Assembly: GCA_016802295.1 (NCBI GenBank)
Contig: JAESIW010000162.1
Coordinates: 607,739-671,738 of the forward strand
Direction: 5' to 3'
DNA length: 64,000 bases
DNA from: Brachionus rotundiformis
Taxonomy: Eukaryota > Rotifera > Eurotatoria > Ploima > Brachionidae
Position numbers and translations under genes: made by a program. Below the pieces are notes generated by a model. That model ran no database searches, was not told the DNA's origin, and saw only the letters and a program-made list of their open reading frames with translations. Position 1 is the first letter of the stretch, and each line of letters begins with the position of its first letter. Below, one piece after another: positions 56,886 to 64,000 of this stretch.

Positions 56886-57741
56886 TATCTAATAAATTTA
56901 TAAATGATCATTTTTTTTCTAGTGTTTAAACAATTGGAAAATATTCTTTTGGTTTGGTGAATTAGTTAAACAAATCTATTAGCTATAATTTATTAAAATA
57001 TAAAATTATCCAACAAAATAATTAATTAAATTCTAAAAGATTGAAAATTTGGATAAAAAATATTATTATCTTGATACTAAATTTAAATAAAAATAATTAA
57101 TTACTAGATTAACTTATTTTTAATATAAATGTGTTGATATATTCAACAAATTACAAGATGTCAATGATTTGGAAACAGCTCAACCAAAAAGAACAAGAGA
57201 AAAAAATGGAAGCTATACGCCTTTTGTAGTTTTACCAACTTAGAAATTGCCAATACCGTCTTAAAAGGTGTGTTTGAAGGTCAAAACTGGCGTAAGGGTA
57301 ACTTAAACCAAGGCGACATAGAATTTTTTTAGTTGCTTTTCTTTGGAAAAAAGATCGGAATGCTCAAAGAAAATACCCTCCGAGAGCCAAAAATCTTTTC
57401 TCATTTTTCACTGTATTTTTTAATATCATCAATAAAAATTAAAATAAACATCATTTTTGATAATATGTATCAATTAATTTTTTTTGTTTTAATAAAAATA
57501 AGATTGGTATCATTTTTTTTAATAGCAGAAAATGAATTTAGTATCACGTAAATTATCTTAATTAATTAAGATTAGAAAAAACTACAAGTTCAATTAATAT
57601 TTTTTACTCTTTGATATAACTATTATCTATCAATATTAGTTTAAGGTATTGCAGATTGAATAAGATCAAATCAAGACAAGTCAAGTCTTTGGAACAAAAT
57701 GACAATTAAAAAAAAAAGCTTTTTTTTGTAAATAATTTTAT
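56886..57741. other. Intergenic with a possible small coding remnant
   Basis: About 850 bp upstream of RCCD1 and downstream of RBM19. AT-rich apart from 57158-57331, which is listed separately. Confidence 0.4.
57158..57331 (+). pseudogene. Possible small protein gene or remnant, frame broken
   Basis: From ATG 57158 the frame reads MSMIWKQLNQKEQEKKMEAI and stops near 57226. One frame over, without a gap, it continues TNLEIANTVLKGVFEGQNWR then KGNLNQGDIEFF and a stop at about 57331. The two halves have coding-like composition unlike the surrounding sequence, but no plausible intron (only about 18 bp lie between gt and ag) joins them. Not recognised as any family. Either a decayed gene, a sequencing indel, or chance. 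Confidence 0.25.
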
Positions 57742-59983
57742 TTAACTTTCGGTTCCAACATCCATCCTTAAATCGTCCTCTTCGCGTCCAAGATCGTCCA
57801 AAATTTTTGACTTTTTTAATTTTTTATTTCTTGAGCCTTAAAAATAAAAATTAAGTAAATAATTTTTTTTTTAATTAAAAACTAATTTAGACCTGATAAT
57901 TGCTCTTCTTTTTGTCTTAATATCTCAACGTCTTGAGTTTGTTCGGGCTCAGCCCACTCAAGCACCAAACGGCGGCCAAACAAGTGAGTACTATGACACA
58001 GAGCATCAAACGCCCTCTAAAACCAAAACAAAAACTTAATTGGTTAAAATTTATAGCTTGGTAAATTACCTCCGCATCACTCTGGGTCACAAAATCAACA
58101 AATCCAAATCCGCGGTGAGCACCGTCAATTTTTTTTGGCAACCTGACATACTTGAGCTCCCCGAAAACCTTGAACAGCTCTTCAATTTCCTTTGCCTTGG
58201 CCTCAAATGGAATATTTCTGACCAAAATTTTGCTAGATTTTTGCTTGGCTATTTTATATGCCTTGGACTTGACAGGGTCAGCTGAACCGGTCCTGTTCGA
58301 AAATTTAATCTCCAAACAATGACCGTCCAATTCGGTGCCTTGCAAGGACTTAATGGCCTCTTTGGCATCCGAAGACTTTTTAAACTTGACAAAACCATAG
58401 CCCATTGACAGAGTTTCTCTATTTTGGGCTATTTTTCTGGCAATTGTGGCTTTACATTTTCCTATTTTGGAAAATAATTTTCTCAGTCCGTCTTCGTTGG
58501 TGTCAAAGTTAAGGTTTTTGACAAACAGGGTAGCATTTTCCTCATATTCGCCATCTGATTCTTCTTTTCCAGCCTCTTGCTCCTTCTCCTCTTGGCCAAC
58601 TTGTTCCAATGGCTCACCATCACCATCAAATATATCCACTGGCGCCCATTCTAGATACAATGGCACGGATTTAAACTTCCTATAAGCCAATTTTTTAAAT
58701 GCATCTCGGGCTTCTTGGCGCTCATTGAACTCAATCAGACATGCAATTCCGTACTCTGGCATTACAAATCGTTTCATTCCACCATCAACTTTTTGCTTGG
58801 CTATAAACTCTTTAAGCTCGGTCTCATTGGTGTCATTTGGCAAATTTTTAATGAGTATCACTGTCTTAGATCGTTCACTATTGGAGTTAAATGCATCCAA
58901 TTTAACATTGTTTCTGAGCAAAAATTTTCTTATATCATTCACAATTTGTGTCTCTCCAACAGCTATTTTTACCGCAGCACTACCAGTTTTTTTCCCAGTA
59001 CTATGCACGTCATATATATCACTTTTGTCAACTTGGTACTTGTTGGCCATTAAATTGGCCACTGAATTTTGATTTATAAACAAAGTGTTCCAATTGTGGC
59101 TGCTTTGGGATTTTTTTTTTAGCTCAGCTTCTTTTTTTTGCTTGAAATTTTTCTCAACAAGCTCTTCGGCATCAGTTTTGCTCTTTGCTGGTAAGATGTG
59201 CAACATTCGACCCTGATAGACTGTGCCATCTAAGTCAGTAAACGCCTGGAGGGCTTTTTCTGGAAACATGCATGTTATGTAAGCAAAACCTTTGGGTTTT
59301 TTGCTAAAGCTGTCAATGGGCATGTTGACTTCGACCAGAGGTCCGTAACTGGAGAACAACTTTTCCAAGTCTTCTTCCTTGCAGTCATAACAGAGATTTC
59401 GGACAAACAAACGTCCGTTCTCGAAGTCAGGCTCTTGATCTATTTCAGAGTCTTTTTTTTCTTCTGTATGGTCCTTATGCTCAGCCTCAATTGGTTCCTG
59501 GATATTTTTTTCCTCCTCTTTAGCTTCCAGATTGATGTCGTTTTTCCAAATGCTTTGTTTGGAGTTTATGGCTTTATTGGCCTCTAAGAACTCGATGAAT
59601 TCTTTGTCTTGGCTGAGAGGACCGATCAGTTTTTGCATCTTGTCCTCTTTTGGGGCCTGTTTGATAGTTTCTTTTTTGGTTTCTGGTTTTTTATTGTCTT
59701 TGGAATATTTGCTCCATGGCCGAGACTTTTTGGTCTCGTTCAAAGGCTGGCAAAACTCAACAATTAGCTTTGAAGCGTCTATGTACGTGTTGTTGAAGTA
59801 CTCTATAGCTTGTTTGGCTTCCTCTTCTGTCTTGAAACCAACGAAGCCGAACTGTCGAAATTTGCCATCTTTGGTAAATTTTAACTTGGCATCTGTTATA
59901 TTACCAATTTTTGAGAAATGTGACCTAAACTTTTCGTCAGAGATTTTTTTAGGAAGATTTTTAACTATAATTCGTGATCCCAT
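57742..59983 (-). CDS. RBM19: RBM19/Mrd1 multiple-RRM rRNA-processing protein
   Basis: Three exons: 59983-58070, 58016-57893 and 57836-57742, giving 710 residues. Five RRMs are seen: about 3-76 (IIVKNLPKKISDEKFRSHFS), 190-272 (GRLFVRNLCYDCKEEDLEKL), 373-450 (VILIKNLPNDTNETEL), 485-565 (TLFVKNLNFDTNEDGLRKLF) and 583-665 (KILVRNIPFEAKAKEIEELF). The last is completed only by the splice into exon 2 (RAFDALCHSTHLFGRRLVLEW). The end, KKSKILDDLGREED, corresponds to the vertebrate KKRSVVLDEIL tail. Mrd1/RBM19 binds the pre-rRNA in the nucleolus for 18S rRNA release. Vertebrate RBM19 has six RRMs and yeast Mrd1 five; this protein has the five-RRM form. Acidic Lys/Glu linkers separate RRM1-2 and RRM3-4. 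Confidence 0.95.
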
Positions 59984-61246
59984 ATTTTATATTTTTTATT
60001 AAATGTGTTTTTAAATTTTCATAAAAATATTAAAATAATAAATATAGTTATTCTATAGATTCAAAATAAGCATAACAAAATTTTTATTAATATATTTAAT
60101 TTTCTAAATTAATGCTTTTTGGTAGTGTGAAAGCAGCCATATCCATTGAATTTGTCCAGTGTAGCCATGAAGACTTTCGTGTAGGTGGATTTCCAACACT
60201 ATCAGTGGGACCACTATGCTTAATAAGAAAACATGGCGGGCTGTCACTGTACATGCAAAATCGTTCCTCAATTTGGAAGGAAAGCTTCCTGCGCATTCTC
60301 ATACCATTTCCTTTTAATATTGATCCTTTCTCTTCTGAAATAGATAAAGGGAATCGAGTTAGTTTTGGTTTTTCCAATCCATTTGCTAATTTATACATTT
60401 CAATCAAATCTCCTCTCAATCGTCTTTCACTTATTTTGGTTAGACCCATATTCAGCAATTTCATAGTCCATACTTCTTGAAGTCCAAGGAATTTTTATGT
60501 GGCAAGTTCCTGCACTTTTTATCTGGATTCCATATTTGCACTTAACTCTCTAAGTGTGGTCTGGTCATAAGTTTTATTCTTTCATGACAAATGTAAGTTC
60601 AGTCTTCCAAAAAGCATAACCTTACATTTTTTGGCACACAAACCAATGCTCCATAACTCTGTCCAATCACAAATTGCATCTAAAAATTTCTGTAACTTAA
60701 TCTTTTCAAAAACTTGATTGACAATAGCTAAGATTTTGGATATAACAGCAAACATCTGAATTATATTCGAAACTCAATCTGGAAGGACATTCAATATGTA
60801 AAGAATGGAAAGTATTAGACCAAGAACAGACCGCTGACCACACGAATACATAATTTACAAGTACAATGCGATAGATTCTGATACTTTACAAATTTTCAAA
60901 TAAATTAACCATTTCTTTAACAAGTCCAGAGTTTATACAGGCGCGAAGTTTATGTGGTTCTGTATAGAAGCGTTGGAACACTGTCACTTTTTTCTGTCTG
61001 ACTGGTTATCATATCAAGGTGTGCGTTGTTATATATCCTTTTTTAGGAAGTAAAACATATTGAAACAAATAAAACGGGTGATTAAAGCAATTTTATGAAA
61101 TCTGGGATAATAACCAAAATAGATTAGAGAACTTAATTAAAAATTTCATTTATTTTCTAAATAAATATCAATATATTATCAATTGTATTTTAAAAATTTA
61201 TTAAGAAACTAAAATTTTTTGAAATCTAGATGTAAAAATCAATTTA
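59984..61246. other. Intergenic filled mostly by a decayed retrotransposon
   Basis: About 1.26 kb. 60090-60880 is the minus-strand reverse-transcriptase fragment listed separately; the ends are AT-rich with no other feature. Confidence 0.6.
60090..60880 (-). mobile_element. Non-LTR retrotransposon reverse-transcriptase fragment, largest in the window
   Basis: Reading the minus strand from 60880 down: SVLGLILSILYILNVLPD (the eroded SVLGPLLFLIYINDLPD block), FAVISKI (from FADDTKI), FLDAICDWTELWSIGL and KKCKVMLFGRL (the W...W.M.FN..KCKVM.FG block), then a thumb region, and finally an intact frame 60464-60096 with LNMGLTKISERRLRGDLIEM, matching LGL..LE.RR.RGDLIE.YK. Frameshifts and lost catalytic residues (FADD to FAVI) show it is dead. 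This order is that of CR1/Rex/jockey-like elements. Confidence 0.85.
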
Positions 61247-63532
61247 TTACTTGGTCAAATTAGAAAAGATAAAAGCAAATCTCTTGCGAAATCTTTTGCT
61301 CAAACAACAATAGACAACAAAAGTGTAAGAACACGACAACAAATAGAACAATCTACTAAAATCTAAAAGATTGGTGCATAACTTGGGCAATTTGGTACAC
61401 TTTGGTGAGTCAATTAGAATGTTTACAAAGACATAAATTAGAAAAGCAAATTCAATCATGCGCAGAATGAACAAAACTGTCAAGTTGAAAATCATTCGGA
61501 TCTTGATAATTACTTCATTTTTTTCAATTATTTGAACTTTTTTATCATCAAATGATTTAAAAAAATTTGCCTTTTTCTTGAAAACTCTCCTCAATTCAAA
61601 TATCAATAGTATCTCTATAATAGCTAATAGAATATATAATATCAAATCATTGAATATAAATTCAAGTATAAAGATTATATAAGAAAATAGATATTTGTTT
61701 TCTATTTGATTTGAAGTAATTCTTCCAAGTTTTAGTGAAGTCAAAGTTTTGAAATAAAACTTGATAGGAAATTCTCTGTAAAAATAATAATCTTGGGTAA
61801 AAACAAAAAAATTGTTTATTTTTGATGTCCAAATTTTGACTGAGTGAAGATAGAGAAATGCCAACAGAGTTAATAAACAGATTGGTACTCTGTAAAAAAG
61901 CTTTATTTTTTGCCAGTTGGAAAATAAATGTCGCAATCTGGAGGTCCCTTTTAGCAATAAATACCGATCTAATGACATCACAACCATTAGAATGTTTGAC
62001 ATGGTTTTAAGAAAGCTGTTTACAAATTCCACAAAATAAATGTCATAAATCTGTGCTAGAACAGTTCTGTTGAGTGGCGAACAAAAATCATTGGTAAAAA
62101 AAATACAAATATTTAATAAATGGAATAAATAGATAAAGCAATAGATAAAATTCAAAATGGAATTGAGAATCATTATCTTGTGAATTAACTTTGTAGGAGT
62201 ATTAGGAGCTTTTTCTTCTTTGATTAGTATCCATACATTAACAATGTTAAGCAGCATTCCCATAATACTTAATATGGGAGAAAGAAAATAGCTTGCCAAA
62301 GCCATTTTGGAAGTTTCAAAAAGAAAATCAACCATGTTTGGATTAAATGGTTTACTCTTTGGTTTGGAACATTTTAAGATCATTTGGTCAAAATTACATG
62401 TTTTATTAGAACAAAAATTGAAATTAAGTTTTTGGATTCTTTGTCTAATTATTTGATCATTATTTCTGAACATCCAGCTAATGGTACATGTGCACAAAGA
62501 GGCTGATATTTTTGGTAAAATTGGCCTATTTTGAGGAAATTTTCTAAAAACACAAAAATCCTCATCTGGAAATTGGTATGAGTCAAGCAGTAAAAAATTG
62601 ATAATCAAATCTTTGTCTATTCGATTGAGATAATCAAAAAACCAGTCTGAATTTTTGGATAAAATGGCATCGAAATTGAAAACACGTATGTATAGCCATG
62701 ATAAATTAATAAATCCAAATAGACAGTCACTCTCTGCTTGTTCAAATTTACCAGACAAGACCAATTCATTTGTATTTTGAAATAAATCCTTTGAGAATAA
62801 TTTTTTGTTTAATTTAAACTTATAAAATTTGAATTTTAAAGAGTTAATTTTTAAATTGATACTTTGATTTAATAACAAAAATGATAGTGAGTTTGTCTTT
62901 ACAAATATATCTGAAATGCCAAATATCTCAAGCTTGGTAAGTGTTAAATTAGAAAAGATAAGAGGACATGTATTTATGTAATATTTTACCGACATAGAAA
63001 ATACAATTGACTTAACACTTTGGAACGGACTTGAGCTGGTATTTTGTGCACAATTACCTGTCTCGAAACCATTTATAAATGGAAAAAGATTGGAATAATA
63101 AAATTCAACATTTAAATTTGTTAATGCAGAAATATTTTTAAGACTAGTAGAGAAAATATCAATTCCTTTAATATTTGTCAATTTTAGATAAGTTGTTTGT
63201 GTTAAATATTTAGAGTCAAAATTTAATTTAAAACTGTTGTCTAGTATCAACATTGTCCGAGGTGCTATATTAAATTCTCTAAAATAAATTTTTTCACTTG
63301 AAAGACAACTTAAATCGAGCTGATTAAATGAGCAAAAATCGACCAAATCTAGAGATATAGATAAGCGACCATTGATTAGACCCAAACCAAACACCCTAAA
63401 GTTACTTTGTTTAATAAATTCTGGACATTGGCTTATTTGAATCAATGGATCCAACTCCATTGGCATCTGAAATATTTTATCCAAAAAGCGAACTTTAAAA
63501 AGTACAAAAAATATCATTATTTTGGAATTCAT
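61247..63532 (-). CDS. Orphan rhodopsin-like GPCR with a large LRR-like ectodomain
   Basis: One frame of 761 residues without introns. The N-terminus has a hydrophobic start (MNSKIMIFFVLFKVRFLD, possible signal peptide). About 370 residues of leucine-rich, LRR-like sequence follow (LTNLNVEFYYSNLFPFING, LTKLEIFGISDIF) and a Cys-rich segment before the membrane domain (SLCTCTISWMF...CSNKTCNFDQMILKCSKPK). Seven hydrophobic helices lie roughly between residues 410 and 745, with SLDRYLLL at the end of TM3 (a DRY-type motif) and a final helix YLLSCSYTFVVYCC followed by a basic tail. Conserved NPxxY is not seen. The fold resembles LGR-type or animal chemosensory-like receptors, but no known subfamily fits. 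Ligand unknown. Several potential N-glycosylation sites (for example NTSSS, NLTL, NQSI). Confidence 0.75.
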   Translation of the reverse strand: MNSKIMIFFVLFKVRFLDKIFQMPMELDPLIQISQCPEFIKQSNFRVFGLGLINGRLSISLDLVDFCSFNQLDLSCLSSEKIYFREFNIAPRTMLILDNSFKLNFDSKYLTQTTYLKLTNIKGIDIFSTSLKNISALTNLNVEFYYSNLFPFINGFETGNCAQNTSSSPFQSVKSIVFSMSVKYYINTCPLIFSNLTLTKLEIFGISDIFVKTNSLSFLLLNQSINLKINSLKFKFYKFKLNKKLFSKDLFQNTNELVLSGKFEQAESDCLFGFINLSWLYIRVFNFDAILSKNSDWFFDYLNRIDKDLIINFLLLDSYQFPDEDFCVFRKFPQNRPILPKISASLCTCTISWMFRNNDQIIRQRIQKLNFNFCSNKTCNFDQMILKCSKPKSKPFNPNMVDFLFETSKMALASYFLSPILSIMGMLLNIVNVWILIKEEKAPNTPTKLIHKIMILNSILNFIYCFIYLFHLLNICIFFTNDFCSPLNRTVLAQIYDIYFVEFVNSFLKTMSNILMVVMSLDRYLLLKGTSRLRHLFSNWQKIKLFYRVPICLLTLLAFLYLHSVKIWTSKINNFFVFTQDYYFYREFPIKFYFKTLTSLKLGRITSNQIENKYLFSYIIFILEFIFNDLILYILLAIIEILLIFELRRVFKKKANFFKSFDDKKVQIIEKNEVIIKIRMIFNLTVLFILRMIEFAFLIYVFVNILIDSPKCTKLPKLCTNLLDFSRLFYLLSCSYTFVVYCCLSKRFRKRFAFIFSNLTK

Positions 63533-64000
63533 TTTTATTCAATTTAAAAATATATTTTTATTTTTGAAGATAAATTGATTTTTGATTTCAATTTAGGTTT
63601 TTATTTTCATTTTAATCAAATTTCATTTTTAAGAAATTCTAAATTTTTTTCTATATAAAAATTAGGGTTTGGAATTCGATATCGACACTTTCGGAATTTT
63701 GTTAAAAAGAAGTGTCGATTTCGATTTTTTGATTTCGAAAATGAACAAAATCATAATTCAATGGTTTCGAAAAGTAAAAATAAATTTCGATACTGAAACT
63801 CAGTTTCGATATCCAAATAAAAATTTCGATTTTAAAATTAAGTTTCAAAGTTAATTAATATATTAAAAACTATAAAACAACATTCTGAAAATTTTTTTCT
63901 CTTTTAAAATTAAAATTATTTTGGTTACTGTTTTATTGATGATCTTAATTAATTATTTTTTATACAGACTAATTTTTTCAAACAAAATTAATAAGAAAAC
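63533..64000. other. Upstream region of the LRR-GPCR, AT-rich
   Basis: Contains the TTTCGA-rich cluster at about 63675-63848 listed separately. The 61-codon open frame covering that cluster (63669-63854) is explained by the repeat composition. Confidence 0.5.
63675..63848. repeat. Cluster of degenerate TTTCGA(T) motifs
   Basis: In about 175 bp the motif tttcga occurs about seven times (tttcgat and tttcgaa variants), with tttcgg, gtcgat, atcgac and tttcaaag relatives between, spaced irregularly by roughly 10-30 bases. CpG is otherwise rare in the surrounding AT-rich DNA. It lies about 150-320 bp upstream of the LRR-GPCR start on the minus strand. It could be a decayed microsatellite or a protein-binding site cluster. 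Confidence 0.55.

Noticed and set aside
60112..60480. 122-codon plus-strand open frame downstream of RBM19
   Set aside because: The minus strand of the same interval carries the reverse-transcriptase signature, so this frame is its antisense.

Overview
This window is eukaryotic and very probably from an animal. It is AT-rich, the genes are split by many short GT-AG introns (mostly about 45-110 bp), and the gene set is metazoan. The combination of a LIM plus transglutaminase-like hillarin, a motile-cilium dynein regulatory complex subunit (DRC2), LRRC14, RIC1, ARID4 and a fast-evolving LRR-ectodomain GPCR points to a small-genome ciliated protostome. A monogonont rotifer (Brachionus-like) is my best guess, but that is inference and nothing here proves the species. 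Two assembly gaps (runs of N) lie at 20663-21324 and 32087-32452. Both are flanked by near-identical duplicated sequence.

Layout. 1-1374: 3' part of a kinesin-13. 3758-10712: two LRRC14/PRAME-type leucine-rich genes flanking a membrane-anchored EGF plus trypsin-fold gene that has lost its catalytic serine. The last exons of the two LRRC14 genes are almost identical while their first two exons are strongly diverged. 12175-16252 (minus): ARID4, with a large intron carrying retrotransposon debris and a long hairpin. 17816-19493: eIF3e, complete in seven exons. 19671-26649: RIC1 in about 23 exons, interrupted by the first gap. 26650-31802: a 5 kb gene-poor stretch with decayed transposons. 31836-37275: hillarin, with the second gap in its first exon and a possible alternative first exon in its intron. 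39681-40540: ribosomal protein eL19. 41291-42052: two identical, divergently oriented tRNA-Phe(GAA) genes. 42194-44574: mitochondrial ribosomal protein bL32m followed closely by a WD40 protein. 46364-47099: a short DEK-domain protein. 48777-50964: TMEM184. 52064-53284: ZDHHC23-type palmitoyltransferase without introns. 53490-56885 (minus): DRC2, then RCCD1 upstream on the same strand. 57742-59983 (minus): RBM19/Mrd1 with five RRMs. 61247-63532 (minus): an LRR-7TM receptor.

The genes do not form one pathway; most are conserved housekeeping genes for translation, rRNA processing, Golgi traffic, chromatin, microtubules and cilia. The lineage-specific material is the LRRC14 pair with the pseudoprotease, the WD40 protein, the LRR-GPCR and the hillarin alternative exon. 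Decayed non-LTR retrotransposon pieces occur at seven or more places, and one decayed mariner transposase is recognisable. All exon boundaries were set by eye from reading frame, GT-AG signals and remembered family alignments. No searches were run.
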